Shown: positions 1 to 10,801, counted from the first letter of the stretch. The stretch is DNA of 64,000 nucleotides from Imhoffiella purpurea (GCF_000585215.1 NZ_AONC01000012.1:1-64000); one strand, 5' to 3'. Made by a program: numbers and translations. Notes: generated by a model from the letters alone, not told the origin.

Positions 1-343
1 CACGAAGCTGGCTACTCATGACTCCAAGACGCTCAATCAAGCACTTATCTCGCCGTACACGAAAAACGCGAGAAGATATGGGTAAAGCTATGGATGTAGT
101 CCGATCAGCATGGTCATAGCAGCCAACGGGGATTCGCCTCCTCCTCGTCTCCCCGAATTGACGCCATCGTGCGACGCGACGTCCACGATGGCGTTTTCTT
201 GTTGAGCGCTCCCAGACCTCACTGTATTCTCGTGCACTTTCGGTCCGGCACGGTCCGCGACGGATAGCGCTCCACGGCGTTGCGCACCCGACCGCAGCAA
301 CTGCTGCTCGACCCCCCAGCGCAGAGTCGACCCCGAGCCCACA
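1..343. other. Left-edge region without a recognisable gene
   Basis: Two plus-strand frames are open from the window edge and close at about 85 and 120. Either could be the 3' end of a gene that starts outside the window, but neither short translation resembles a family I know. A strong terminator-like hairpin follows at 161-203, which supports a plus-strand transcript coming in from the left. The rest, up to the start of the permease gene at 344, shows no clear promoter or coding signal. Confidence 0.4.
161..203 (+). terminator. Rho-independent terminator
   Basis: A perfect 11-bp stem (ACGCCATCGTG at 161-171 with CACGATGGCGT at 184-194) closes a 12-nt loop and runs directly into the T-rich tract TTTCTTGTT. 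This is the classical form of an intrinsic terminator on the plus strand. It would end a transcript from the gene lying left of the window and insulate the permease gene. Confidence 0.8.
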
Positions 344-1906
344 ATGACGCATACCGAGAGCACCTCTCCGCAAGGCTGGGCCCAGACCGGCAGGGAACTG
401 CTGAATCCGAACGTCGTCACCATGCTGTTTCTCGGCTTCTCGGCCGGAATTCCGCTGCTGCTGATCTTCTCCTCGCTCTCGCTGTGGCTGCGCGAGGCGG
501 GCGTCGAGCGCGACGCGGTCACCTTCTTCAGCTGGGCCGCGCTGGGCTATTCGTTCAAGTTCGTCTGGGCCCCATTGATCGACCGGCTCCCGGTCCCCTT
601 CCTGACCCGCTGGCTGGGTCGGCGCCGCGCATGGATGCTGGTGGCCCAGGTGTCGATCGCCGCCGCCATCATCCTCATGGCAATCACGGATCCGTCCTCG
701 GATCCGAATAGTCTGACCCACATGGCGCTGGCCGCCGTCATGCTCGGCTTCTCCGCCGCGACACAGGACATCGTCATCGACGCCTTCCGCATCGAGTCGG
801 CCCCGCCTCGGCTCCAGGCGCTCATGTCCTCGACCTATATCGCAGGCTATCGCATCGGCATGGTGGTCTCGGGGGCCGGCGCGCTCTATCTGGCGGCCCT
901 GTTCGGCTCGGAGGCGGGCGACTATAGCTACCTGGCCTGGCGCAACACCTATATCGCCATGTCGGCGACCATGCTGGTCGGACTGCTGACGACCCTATTG
1001 GTCAAGGAGCCGGTGACCAAGCGCTTGGCCGAGCATGCCTATACCCCCAGCGACCACCTGCGCCTACTCGGGGTCTTCCTGATAACGGCCGCCGCCTTCG
1101 CCACCAGCTTCTTCCTCAGCGGCGGCCCGTTCGACGCGCTCAAGGCCGCGCTCGGCGGCGGCTCCCTGATGCACTTCCTGATCGAGATCGTCCATTTCGC
1201 CCTGGCGGTCGGCATCGCGGCCTGCACCGTCTGGCTGTCGGTGCGGCTGGGCGCCATCAATCGCACCATGGCCCGCGAGACCTGGGTCGAGCCGGTGCAG
1301 GATTTCTTCGAGCGCTACGGACTCAAGACGGCGCTGCTACTGCTCGCCCTCATCGGGCTCTACCGGATCTCGGACATCGTGCTGGGGGTCATCTCCAACG
1401 TCTTCTACCAGGATCTGGGGTTCACCAAGCCGCAGATCGCGACCGCGGTCAAGACCTTCGGGGTCTTCGTCAGCATCGCTGGCGGAGTGCTCGGGGGATT
1501 GCTGGCGACCCGCCACGGCGTGATGCGCATCCTCATGCTGGGCGCCATCATCGTGGCGGCGACCAACCTGGTCTTCGTGGCACTCGCCCAAGTGGGAGCC
1601 AACCTGCCGCTACTCTACGCCGCTGTCAGCGCCGACAACCTGGCCGGCGGGCTCGCCAGCGCGGCCTTCGTCGCCTTTCTCTCGAGCCTGACCAACGTCT
1701 CCTTCACGGCCGTTCAGTACGCCATCTTCAGCTCGCTCATGACCTTGCTGCCGAAACTGCTCGGCGGCTACTCGGGCTCGATCGTCGACGGCATCGGCTA
1801 TCCGGGCTTCTTCATCTTCACCAGCCTGCTCGGGGTACCCATCATCGGATTGGTGTGGCTGGCGGGCAAGCGGCTCGCCATCGCGGAGACCTCGAGCTCG
1901 AAATGA
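344..1906 (+). CDS. AmpG-like MFS permease
   Basis: A 520-residue polytopic membrane protein with about 12-14 hydrophobic segments. The N-terminal region, with a glycine-rich first helix (FLGFSAGIPLLLIF), a membrane loop ending in LGRRRAWM, and the TQDIVIDAFRIE stretch near residue 140, is typical of the PAT/AmpG branch of the major facilitator superfamily. AmpG imports GlcNAc-anhydromuropeptides released from peptidoglycan so that they can be recycled, and in some species they signal to AmpR. The start is the ATG at 344, which has only a weak ribosome binding site. No beta-lactamase or ampR gene is nearby, so a role in cell-wall recycling is more likely than resistance signalling. The family is clear; the exact substrate is inferred. 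Confidence 0.85.
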   Translation: MTHTESTSPQGWAQTGRELLNPNVVTMLFLGFSAGIPLLLIFSSLSLWLREAGVERDAVTFFSWAALGYSFKFVWAPLIDRLPVPFLTRWLGRRRAWMLVAQVSIAAAIILMAITDPSSDPNSLTHMALAAVMLGFSAATQDIVIDAFRIESAPPRLQALMSSTYIAGYRIGMVVSGAGALYLAALFGSEAGDYSYLAWRNTYIAMSATMLVGLLTTLLVKEPVTKRLAEHAYTPSDHLRLLGVFLITAAAFATSFFLSGGPFDALKAALGGGSLMHFLIEIVHFALAVGIAACTVWLSVRLGAINRTMARETWVEPVQDFFERYGLKTALLLLALIGLYRISDIVLGVISNVFYQDLGFTKPQIATAVKTFGVFVSIAGGVLGGLLATRHGVMRILMLGAIIVAATNLVFVALAQVGANLPLLYAAVSADNLAGGLASAAFVAFLSSLTNVSFTAVQYAIFSSLMTLLPKLLGGYSGSIVDGIGYPGFFIFTSLLGVPIIGLVWLAGKRLAIAETSSSK

Positions 1907-2365
1907 GCGGAGCCGAGAAGGCGACGGCGGACACGGACCGAAAGGCATTCTGATCCTGATGATGATTCGTCGCCATCCATTGCGTGCGACGAAGGCCAGC
2001 GCCTATACTCGGGCGCACACATCACAATAACAGGCCATTCGCCCGGGATACGGGCGCGATGGGTCGTCAATCATTCCTCCGGCCCATCGGATCCTGCCTC
2101 GCTCTCCGTCGAGAATCGTGCACCTATCGGAGCACAGGCTCCGGGGCATGCCGCAGCGGCTCGATGCCATCTCCACATCACCGCAATGGGAAGTCGGAGC
2201 ACCGATAGGATCCGCTGTCGGATCACATCCGCTGGAGGTTCGGGATCCATGATCCTCGAACGCCGTGGACCTCGACGTCTTTGTCGTCGGGACTCTCGGG
2301 GCACTCTCGCCCCAATGGAGACGCCATTTGGAGCGCGTCTCCGCAATGATCGCAACTCACAGGTA
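1907..2365. other. Intergenic leader region before the sulfur globule gene
   Basis: No convincing gene lies in these 459 bases; the short open frames have no family resemblance and atypical composition. The region holds an inverted pair CCTATCGG (2123-2130) and CCGATAGG (2202-2209), and a hairpin just before the next start codon (annotated separately). It is long enough to carry the promoter and a long leader of the sulfur globule gene, but I could not place a convincing -35/-10 pair. Confidence 0.4.
2317..2342 (+). promoter_or_regulatory. 5' leader hairpin of the sulfur globule gene
   Basis: GGAGACGC (2317-2324) and GCGTCTCC (2335-2342) form a perfect 8-bp stem with a 10-nt loop, ending 23 bases before the start codon at 2366. 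No T-tract follows, so it is not a terminator. A leader hairpin at this position would fit mRNA stabilisation or translational control of a highly expressed structural protein. The structure is seen in the sequence; the function is inferred. Confidence 0.5.
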
Positions 2366-2779
2366 ATGAGCATGAAGCAATCGATCAAATACGCCGGACT
2401 CGCGGCACTCGTCGGTCTGGCCGGCGTCTCCTTCAACGCGAGCGCCTGGTGGGGCGGAAATCCCGGCTACGGCAATGGCAGCGGCCTGTGGGACAACATG
2501 GGGGACATGTTCGGTGACGGCACCGGCAACTTCAACATGAACATGAGCGGCGGCGGTACCGGGCGCGGCTACGGGCGCGGACAGGGACGCGGCTACGGCT
2601 ATGGCTACGGCGCACCCTACGGTTACGGTTATGGCGCACCCTACGGTTATGGGGCCCCCTATGGCTACGGCATGCCTTACGGCGGCGGCTACGGAGCACC
2701 TTATGGCGGCTACGGCGCGCCCTATGGCGCTATGCCCCCGCAGATGCAGGCCCCAGCTCAGGCCGCCCCCGCGCAGTAA
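2366..2779 (+). CDS. Sulfur globule protein (Gly/Tyr-rich, secreted)
   Basis: A 137-residue protein with a Sec signal peptide (positively charged MSMKQ, then a hydrophobic core, cleaved near FNASA-WW). The mature part is almost entirely Gly, Tyr, Pro and Ala and contains at least five GAPYG-like units in its second half. This is the hallmark of the sulfur globule envelope proteins of purple sulfur bacteria (the CV1/CV2, SgpA/SgpB type). These coat periplasmic sulfur deposits made during sulfide and thiosulfate oxidation. Start codons at 2366 and 2372 are both possible; AGG at 2361 favours the second. A longer open frame upstream (from 2186) lacks a signal peptide and is rejected as the start. 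The gene is monocistronic. Which sgp paralogue it represents cannot be decided from sequence alone. Confidence 0.85.
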   Translation: MSMKQSIKYAGLAALVGLAGVSFNASAWWGGNPGYGNGSGLWDNMGDMFGDGTGNFNMNMSGGGTGRGYGRGQGRGYGYGYGAPYGYGYGAPYGYGAPYGYGMPYGGGYGAPYGGYGAPYGAMPPQMQAPAQAAPAQ

Positions 2780-2819
2780 TGGCTCCAGCCCTCGCATTCA
2801 CGGGGGCTGAAACGGACAG

Positions 2820-2842
2820 GTGCGCCCGATCGCCGGGCGCAC
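2820..2842. terminator. Hairpin between convergent genes
   Basis: GTGCGCCCG (2820-2828) and CGGGCGCAC (2834-2842) make a perfect 9-bp GC-rich stem with a 5-nt loop. It lies 40 bases past the sulfur globule stop and before the convergent minus-strand gene. There is no T-tract on either side, so termination is likely but not certain. Confidence 0.55.
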
Positions 2843-2921
2843 GTCGGATCGAAGAAACGAACGCACACCTCCGTGCATTCGACCCGCAAGCGGCATCCAT
2901 TTCTACGCCGACATCCCGCAA

Positions 2922-3485
2922 TCAGACCGCGCCCCAGGCCTCGCGCTTGGCGTCGGTCTTGGTCGCCAGAACCTCGTCGAGGGTCTTGACCGGAAAGTTG
3001 GGCTTGTAGCTCTTGCCCGCCTCGAAGAGGGTCACGACCTTGTCCTCGCCGGAGAGACCCTTGAGGTCGTGCTTATCGATGTAGTAGGACTCGGAGAGCT
3101 CGTTCCAGACCACTCCATCACGATACTGGATCAGCACGTAACGATTGCCCTCGACCTCGATCTGGCAGCTTTCGGCCAGGTTATCGATATAGAAAACCGG
3201 AACGCATTCCGGATCCAGATCGCCCTTGAAGCGCGAGATGAACTCGGGCAATTCGTCGACGCTCTCGAAACTGCCGGCGACCATCAGCAGCTTGTCGGCA
3301 TTGGCGAGCAGAACGGCCTGCTTGATCAGGGCGCGCGGCGGGGTGCGCTTGCCGGCGGCGGCCTTCAGTTCGCCCTCGAGGACAACGAACTCGCCACGAA
3401 AGGCCTGCATGCCAGGGTTGGAGGTGGCTCCGAACAGGTTCTTCAGCCAGAAACGTTCTTGTTCTTGGTATGTATCGAGCAGCAT
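2922..3485 (-). CDS. Conserved-looking hypothetical protein, 187 aa
   Basis: I do not recognise a family. The chosen start (MLLDTYQEQERFW) has GGAG about 11 bases upstream; the frame stays open to 3740, but that extension is Arg/Cys-rich and looks non-coding. The protein has no signal peptide or membrane segment and a balanced acidic/basic composition with alternating strand-like and helix-like stretches, so a soluble cytoplasmic protein is expected. It is convergent with the sulfur globule gene and divergent from the FUN14 gene, so it is probably transcribed alone. No function is proposed. Confidence 0.6.
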   Translation of the reverse strand: MLLDTYQEQERFWLKNLFGATSNPGMQAFRGEFVVLEGELKAAAGKRTPPRALIKQAVLLANADKLLMVAGSFESVDELPEFISRFKGDLDPECVPVFYIDNLAESCQIEVEGNRYVLIQYRDGVVWNELSESYYIDKHDLKGLSGEDKVVTLFEAGKSYKPNFPVKTLDEVLATKTDAKREAWGAV

Positions 3486-3919
3486 CGCGGAAGATTCTCC
3501 AGGAAAAGATAAGCACATCATGACGAGCGCCATGCACTGGTACCCGGCCATATGTCCGATAGAGCACCCCGTGTCGTCGCATTTGCTACAAAGGCGCGAA
3601 CCTTTGACGAGGTGTCTACGCCTCCGATCGTCGACAGAACCGGAATAAGTCATGGACTTGCGACGAAGGAGGCCTTCTCGCGCACTTGCGGCCGCGGAGT
3701 CGGCAGGTTTGAGCCACAGGCGCACAGCGCCCATAAGCAATTCGAGTGCCAGCAGCCGGAATCAACGTACCGTGCAAATTCAGGGGCCCGATGAACCCCA
3801 TGCATCGAGGACCCAAGTTCGGACGATCGCGTTGGAGCGCACTCGGCGGCTCGACCGCCATGACAGGGCATCGAAAACATGGCACCCTGCCGAGGATACG
3901 ATCAGCCGACCCCGACCCC
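3486..3919. other. Divergent intergenic region
   Basis: These 434 bases separate the starts of the 187-aa protein and the FUN14 protein and must hold both promoters. Short open frames are present but have no protein-like features. No clear -35/-10 pair, tRNA or strong hairpin was found. Confidence 0.35.
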
Positions 3920-4339
3920 ATGTCCCATTCGAGAGCGTCCACCACCCCTCCTCCCCGCATCCAGGCACTCGTCGTGTCGATGCTGCCCATCACTGCACTG
4001 TCCCAGCCCATGGAGCCGCCAGGCGGCGCCGGCGACCTTCTTTCAGAGGCGCTGTTCCTCAAGCTGGGCTTTTCCTTCATGATCGGCCTGGCGGTCGGCT
4101 TCGCGCTCAAGGTCGCCTTCAAGATCGCGCTGCTGATGATCGGAGTGGTACTGATCGCGCTCTTCGCGCTCCAGTACCACGGATTCATCATCATCGACTG
4201 GGCCGGAATCGAGCCGCACTACGACAGCATCGCCCATGGGATCAGAACCACGGGGGCGGCCTTTCTGGATTTCGCCGCGCACAATCTGAGCAGCGCGGCC
4301 TCCTTCTTCGCCGGCCTGGCCATCGGCCTGAAATTCTGA
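3920..4339 (+). CDS. FUN14 domain-containing membrane protein
   Basis: Counting from the ATG at 3920 the protein has 139 residues; a second ATG at 3980 would give 119. The C-terminal two thirds match the FUN14 family. A Gly-rich first hydrophobic segment (residues about 52-64, with GFSFMIGLAVGFALK) is followed by a second (about 70-85), then a loop with HGFIIIDW and a final Gly/Ala-rich amphipathic helix ending AGLAIGLKF. Bacterial members are small inner-membrane proteins of unknown biochemical role, named after a family that includes the mitochondrial mitophagy receptor FUNDC1. It stands alone, convergent with the next gene. Family assignment is good; function is unknown. Confidence 0.7.
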   Translation: MSHSRASTTPPPRIQALVVSMLPITALSQPMEPPGGAGDLLSEALFLKLGFSFMIGLAVGFALKVAFKIALLMIGVVLIALFALQYHGFIIIDWAGIEPHYDSIAHGIRTTGAAFLDFAAHNLSSAASFFAGLAIGLKF

Positions 4340-4361
4340 AAGGGATCGCGTCCCGCCCGAT

Positions 4362-4958
4362 TCAGTCAGGCGCCGACGGATCGAGACGCTCGCCCCAGGC
4401 CGCGAACAGAGCGCGCAGCACATCGAACGCCTGCGCCTGGATGCCGGCCGCGCCCGATTCGCGCGGACCGGCGCAGTTGAGCGTGCGGATCCGGTTGGTC
4501 AGCAGCCAGGCGAGGACCCCCTCCTCGTCCAGCGGGCGCTCCAGATCGCGGACGCACAGCGGCCGGCCGAGCCGACGCGCCAGATCGGCGGTCAATTTCG
4601 TCCCGCCGCCGAGCGCGCCGCGACAGAGGATCAGGGTCGCGTCCGAATCGCGCACGTTCCACTGGGTGCGCTCGGCGTAGTCGCGGCTCCGGCTCTCGGT
4701 CAGTGGATAGCGATCCGGAATGCAGCCATCCTCGGCCCGACGCCCGCTTGGGCACCAGCCCCCGACCGCCAGACCGAGCGCGAGCGCCGCATCCAAGGCG
4801 GCACGATCGACCCCCGTCTGGCCGCCCGACAGGATCCGGATCGGCTCGCCGTCCGAATGATGATGCATGGCGCCGATCAATTCCCGGTCGCGGCGCGCGA
4901 AATAGAGATCCTCCTCGGCCTTCTCCTTCAGCTTGAGCTTGTCGACGAAGCTGGTCAT
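4362..4958 (-). CDS. cpYpsA-type 'molybdenum carrier' protein with an extra N-terminal helix
   Basis: A 198-residue protein. Residues from about 40 on carry the signatures of the circularly permuted YpsA family (often called putative molybdenum carrier, Pfam PF12694): SGGQTGVDRAALDAAL at the start, GGWCPSGRRAEDG, then RTQWNVRDSDATLI and GGGTKLTADLA. These make a Rossmann-like SLOG fold that probably binds a nucleotide-like ligand. The first about 32 residues (KLKEKAEEDLYFARRDREL) are a charged helix resembling small stand-alone proteins of proteobacteria, so this looks like a natural fusion. The start has a good GGGAGG site. The molybdenum role in the family name is weakly supported. It is monocistronic, convergent with the FUN14 gene. 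Confidence 0.75.
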   Translation of the reverse strand: MTSFVDKLKLKEKAEEDLYFARRDRELIGAMHHHSDGEPIRILSGGQTGVDRAALDAALALGLAVGGWCPSGRRAEDGCIPDRYPLTESRSRDYAERTQWNVRDSDATLILCRGALGGGTKLTADLARRLGRPLCVRDLERPLDEEGVLAWLLTNRIRTLNCAGPRESGAAGIQAQAFDVLRALFAAWGERLDPSAPD

Positions 4959-5043
4959 GACACCTCCCCCATGGAACTCGTTGATTTCATTTCGAGCAGC
5001 CCCGCCCGATCCATCGGAGCTGGCAGCCGAAGGCCGCTTCCCA

Positions 5044-6024
5044 TCAACCGCGTCGCGCGATCAGGATGGCCCGGATCGGCGCCGGCAGTCCCTCGACGGT
5101 CAGACTGGGATCCTCGGGATCCAGGTAATCGGGAAGCGACTGGAATCGCATCCAGTCGGTCGAGCGCTGCTCCTCCCGGGTGGTCCGGCTGACGTCGACC
5201 GCCCGTACCTCGGTGAAACCGCAGCGGCCGAGCCAGACCTTCAAGGCATCGACGGTCGGAATGAACCAGACGTTGCGCATGCTGGCGTAGCGTCCGGGCG
5301 GCACCAGCACGGAATCACCCTCCCCTTCCAACACGAGCGTTTCGAGGACCAGTTCGCCGCCGGGTCGCAGCAGACGGCCCAGTTCGAGCAGATGGTCCAT
5401 CGGCGAGCGGCGATGGTAGAAGACCCCCATCGAAAAGACGGTGTCGAATCCCGTGATGCCGGCGGGGAGATGCTCGATCCCCAATGGCAGCACCGACAGC
5501 CGATCGTCCCCGAGATAGCGGTTGATGGCCTGGAACTGGACGACGTAGAGCAGCGTGGGATCGATGCCCATCACCAGACCCGCGCCGGCCCCGAGCATGC
5601 GCCAGGCGTGATAGCCATTGCCGCAGCCGACATCCAGCACCAGCCGTCCGTCCAGCGGGCTCAGCGCGTCGGCCAGACGGTCCCACTTCCAGTCCGAGCG
5701 CCACTCGGTATCCAGATGCAGCCCCTGCAGACGATAGGGTCCCTTGCGCCAGGGATGAAGACGCATCAGCGTCTCGCGCAGACGCGCCTCGGTCTCCGCC
5801 GACAAGGGATCCGGCCCCTGCAGACCCACGCAGGAATCGGTCAGAACGACGGCCGCGCCCGGCAGATCGGGCAGCTCGGCCAAGGCCGTCTCCCAGGCGG
5901 GCAGATCGCCGTGCGCTCCGGGACCGAGCCGCTCCAGGACGGCCTCCTCGAGACCGGATCGCCAAGGGGCCAGAGCCGTCCGCTCCAGCTGTTCGAGAAA
6001 GGGATGGAAGGGCGTCAGATCCAT
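5044..6024 (-). CDS. cmoB: tRNA U34 carboxymethyltransferase CmoB
   Basis: This 326-residue cytoplasmic enzyme transfers a carboxymethyl group from carboxy-S-adenosylmethionine to 5-hydroxyuridine at tRNA position 34. The product, uridine 5-oxyacetic acid, broadens wobble decoding. The usual CmoB length and landmarks are present: an N-terminal helical part with HPWRKGPY, the Trp pair in WRSDWKWDR that precedes the methyltransferase domain, the cofactor loop VLDVGCGNGYH, the family motif GIDPTLLYVVQF, and FSMGVFYHRRSP. It overlaps the upstream cmoA by 10 bases, as expected for a two-gene operon that makes the cofactor and then uses it. Confidence 0.95.
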   Translation of the reverse strand: MDLTPFHPFLEQLERTALAPWRSGLEEAVLERLGPGAHGDLPAWETALAELPDLPGAAVVLTDSCVGLQGPDPLSAETEARLRETLMRLHPWRKGPYRLQGLHLDTEWRSDWKWDRLADALSPLDGRLVLDVGCGNGYHAWRMLGAGAGLVMGIDPTLLYVVQFQAINRYLGDDRLSVLPLGIEHLPAGITGFDTVFSMGVFYHRRSPMDHLLELGRLLRPGGELVLETLVLEGEGDSVLVPPGRYASMRNVWFIPTVDALKVWLGRCGFTEVRAVDVSRTTREEQRSTDWMRFQSLPDYLDPEDPSLTVEGLPAPIRAILIARRG

Positions 6025-6749
6025 GCGACCCAGGCCACGAAGTTGAGACTCTGGAACCAGCGGCCGACACCGGCGAAACCCGCCGCGCCCAGTCGTGCCT
6101 CGTGCGTCTCGACGCTGTCCGGCACCAGGACGCGCTCCAGGGCCGTCCGCTTGCCGCTGATGGCCATCTCGCTGTAGCCGTTGGCCCGTTTGAAGTCCTC
6201 GTGCAGCTGGATCATGAAGCGCCCGCCGCGATCCTCCGGGATCAGCACCTTCTCGGCCAGCATCAGCACCCCGCCCGGCACCAGCCCCTCGCGGATCCGG
6301 GTCAGCAGATCGAGCCGCGACTCGGGCGGAATGAACTGGAGGGTCAGATTCAGAACCACGAAGGAGGCGTTCTCGATCGCCACGTCCCGAACGTCGGCAC
6401 AGAGCGGCTCGACCCGCTCGGCATGGGGCACGTCCGCGAGCCGAGCCTGCAGCCCCTCGATCATGGCCGGGGCGTTGTCGACCGCGATCAGGCGGACATC
6501 CGCCTCCACCTGACGCAGAATGGAGCGGGTCACGGCGCCGAGCGAACAGCCCAGGTCGTAGCAGTGGGTTCCCGGACGGGCCGCCCGGCGGGCGATGAGT
6601 CCGGACATCCCGACCAGCTCGGCATAGCCGGGCACCGAGCGCCGCACCATGTCGGGAAAGACCCGGGCGACGTCGGCGTCGAACTCGAAGGGGCGGACCG
6701 GCCCCGAGGGGCGGTCGAACAAATCATCGATAAGGGTGCTGTCATTCAT
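6015..6749 (-). CDS. cmoA: Carboxy-S-adenosyl-L-methionine synthase CmoA
   Basis: CmoA converts S-adenosylmethionine and prephenate to carboxy-SAM, the donor used by CmoB encoded just downstream. About 244 residues from the ATG at 6749; an ATG seven codons earlier (6770) is also possible. Typical features are FEFDADVARVFPDMVRRSVPGY near the N terminus, the SAM-binding loop DLGCSLGA, and LTLQFIPPE around residue 150. The stop overlaps the cmoB start by 10 bases. The two form a transcription unit whose promoter should lie in the 245-base region shared with the divergent vapBC pair. Confidence 0.93.
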   Translation of the reverse strand: MNDSTLIDDLFDRPSGPVRPFEFDADVARVFPDMVRRSVPGYAELVGMSGLIARRAARPGTHCYDLGCSLGAVTRSILRQVEADVRLIAVDNAPAMIEGLQARLADVPHAERVEPLCADVRDVAIENASFVVLNLTLQFIPPESRLDLLTRIREGLVPGGVLMLAEKVLIPEDRGGRFMIQLHEDFKRANGYSEMAISGKRTALERVLVPDSVETHEARLGAAGFAGVGRWFQSLNFVAWVAWI

Positions 6750-7015
6750 CGAAGCTGCGCGAGAAACCATGCTATTCAGGGCGGTGCAAAGACCGACGGC
6801 CCTACCACCCAGCGACTCGAGCCGAGGGGAATATCGGCAAATATCCTACCCATAGATTAGGTTATAATGCACTGGCTGAGGGCCGTGCATTCCGTCCGGC
6901 AATGTCCGCGTGCGCTTGCCATCGCTTCCTCGAACGAATTCATCATGCACTCGAGAAACCGCATGCTAGCGGAAACGCCATCGTAACCATTATTCAGTTC
7001 ACGGAGGAGACGCCC

Positions 7016-7210
7016 ATGCAAGCGCACATCGTCGTCGACGATCAATTGATGAACGAGGCTCTGCGCGTGACCGGCCTGAATGGCACCGAGGAGGTCATCG
7101 AAGTGGCCTTGCGGGAGCTGATCGAGCACCGCCGCAAGGATCCGCTTGCCCTGGCCTTTGGACAAATGCCCTGGGATGGCGATCTCGATGCGATGAGAAC
7201 GGACCGATGA
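7016..7210 (+). CDS. VapB-type antitoxin
   Basis: A 64-residue protein starting at an ATG with a strong GGAGGA site (7003-7008). The sequence HIVVDDQLMNEALRVTG followed by EEVIEVALRELIEHRR is the short beta strand plus two helices of a ribbon-helix-helix DNA-binding domain as in VapB antitoxins. The acidic C-terminal tail (MPWDGDLDAMRTDR) would wrap the toxin active site. The stop overlaps the toxin start by four bases (ATGA), so translation is coupled. The pair probably represses its own promoter; a TATAAT box at 6863-6868 is a candidate -10 element without a clear -35. Confidence 0.85.
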   Translation: MQAHIVVDDQLMNEALRVTGLNGTEEVIEVALRELIEHRRKDPLALAFGQMPWDGDLDAMRTDR

Positions 7211-7602
7211 TGGTGGTCGATTCGTCCGTCTGGATCGACTATTTCAACGGCCAGCCGACGCCTCAAACGCGATATCTGCGCGACCGGGCCGAGCGCAGCC
7301 AGATCGTCGTCGGCGACCTGATCCTATGCGAGGTTCTGCAAGGTTTCCGGCGGGATCGGGATGTGCGGACCGCACGCGAATTGCTGCTCGGCTTCCAGTA
7401 CCGCGAGCTGGTCGGCCAACAGGTCGCCCTGGAAGCGGCCGGCCATTATCGAACCCTGAGGACCAAAGGCGTGACGGCCCGAAAGACCATCGACATGTTG
7501 ATTGCCACCTTCTGTCTGCGCAACAATTTCGCGTTGCTGCACGCGGATCGCGACTTCGATCCAATCGAAGCTCACTTGGGTTTGCAGGTTATCCGGACGT
7601 GA
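7207..7602 (+). CDS. VapC-type PIN-domain ribonuclease toxin
   Basis: A 131-residue PIN-domain protein. The metal-binding acidic residues are in place: D5 in VVDSSVWID, E42 in LCEVLQG, D96 in KTIDMLIA, and D114/D116 in HADRDFDP. PIN toxins of this group cleave tRNA or rRNA when released from the antitoxin encoded just before. Length and composition are typical and the frame is intact, so the module looks functional. Its cellular RNA target cannot be predicted from the sequence. Confidence 0.9.
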   Translation: MMVVDSSVWIDYFNGQPTPQTRYLRDRAERSQIVVGDLILCEVLQGFRRDRDVRTARELLLGFQYRELVGQQVALEAAGHYRTLRTKGVTARKTIDMLIATFCLRNNFALLHADRDFDPIEAHLGLQVIRT

Positions 7603-7799
7603 GAACGAGTCGATCGATCGTGGCCTGAATCCATATGGCCGCTGCATCTCGACCGCTCTCCGGAATCGCCAACCCGGATCGCCCCTGAGCGCCTTGCTTT
7701 TCATACTTCCGGGCACAGGCCTGCCACGCCTCTGCGCTCCGGCCCGCCGGAACCTGACGCCCATCACACAGACACGAGTTGCCGTACCTAATCCCAGCA

Positions 7800-7832
7800 A
7801 CCGGTGCAAGAGATATCGTGCATTGCACCGGT
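7800..7832. promoter_or_regulatory. Inverted repeat upstream of ppk1
   Basis: ACCGGTGCA (7800-7808) and TGCACCGGT (7824-7832) are perfect 9-bp inverted arms with a 15-base spacer, ending 55 bases before the ppk1 start. It may be an operator or the end hairpin of the preceding 3' region. It does not match a Pho box. The remaining part of the 285-base gap between vapC and ppk1 shows nothing recognisable. Confidence 0.4.
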
Positions 7833-7887
7833 CTAAAATGTGGGATATCCAGGACACGACCGCACCACCGAGGACCCGGGACACGAC

Positions 7888-10116
<2,229 letters not shown>

Positions 10117-10384
10117 CGCCAGAGAGCCGGATCGCCGAGAGCGCGAAGGATCGCGATGCCCATGGCCATCGGTGGACCATGATCGGCTGTCACGCCCAGG
10201 TTTTTCCGTTCATAACCTTATGAGATACTAAGGGGCGAATAGAGCGGCCTGATCGATTCAGCGAGGATCGTTGGGCGTGACGATGGCCGAGCCCGTCGGT
10301 CTGGTGCGGTCCAGCAGGACTTCAAGCGTCCTCCTCGAGTCGTCCACAGGGTCTATCCGACCCAGATCCCGAGGATATCCCGAG

Positions 10385-10765
10385 TTGCTTGCCATTCTGT
10401 CGATCTTTTCAGGCGCCGGACTGGGTGCATTGCTGCGCTGGTATCTGGGCACGCGCCTCAACCCCGTCTTTCCGACACTGCCGGTCGGCACCCTGGCGGC
10501 CAACCTTCTGGGCGGCTTTCTGATCGGTGCCGCCATCGCCTGGTTCGGGCGCCACCCCGGTCTTCCGCCCGAGCTGCGTCTGATGATCGTCACCGGGTTC
10601 CTGGGCGGACTCACCACTTTTTCGACCTTCTCGGCCGAGGTTGTCAACCTGCTGATGCGGGGCGAATATGCGTGGGGATTCGGCGCCATCGCCGCCCATC
10701 TGACCGGATCGCTGGCCATGACCGCGATGGGCGTGGGTCTGGCTCATATCCTGATGCGAACCTGA
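10385..10765 (+). CDS. crcB: Fluoride ion channel CrcB/FluC
   Basis: With a TTG start at 10385, preceded by GAGGA at spacing 9, the protein has 126 residues, the normal length for FluC channels. It has four membrane segments with the family signatures [26 protein letters not shown] and [13 protein letters not shown], the last carrying the pore phenylalanines and the central Na+ site region. Dimers export fluoride. The frame extends upstream to a TTG at 10271, but that part is hydrophilic and not conserved in type. No fluoride riboswitch could be found in front of it. The DUF190 gene 36 bases downstream is a frequent companion. Confidence 0.9.
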   Translation: MLAILSIFSGAGLGALLRWYLGTRLNPVFPTLPVGTLAANLLGGFLIGAAIAWFGRHPGLPPELRLMIVTGFLGGLTTFSTFSAEVVNLLMRGEYAWGFGAIAAHLTGSLAMTAMGVGLAHILMRT

Positions 10766-10801
10766 CCGCCGCCTGTCGTCATGATCGAGAGGGCTACAAC
10801 C

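Noticed and set aside
1-160. 3' end of an insertion sequence at the left edge
   Set aside because: The short translations at the edge do not match a transposase, and no inverted repeat ends were found.
2186-2365. Longer N terminus for the sulfur globule protein
   Set aside because: The added 60 residues are Arg-rich and would bury the signal peptide; a start at 2366 or 2372 gives a normal secreted protein.
3652-4680. 342-codon plus-strand frame overlapping the FUN14 gene
   Set aside because: Arg/Pro/Ser-rich shadow frame; the FUN14 frame (3920-4339) has the recognisable membrane protein.
10117-10384. Fluoride riboswitch upstream of crcB
   Set aside because: The conserved elements of the crcB RNA motif (the GGNGAUGG-type start, the pseudoknot partners and the CUCCUAC-like end) are not present; GGCGTGACGATGG at 10274 is the only weak resemblance.
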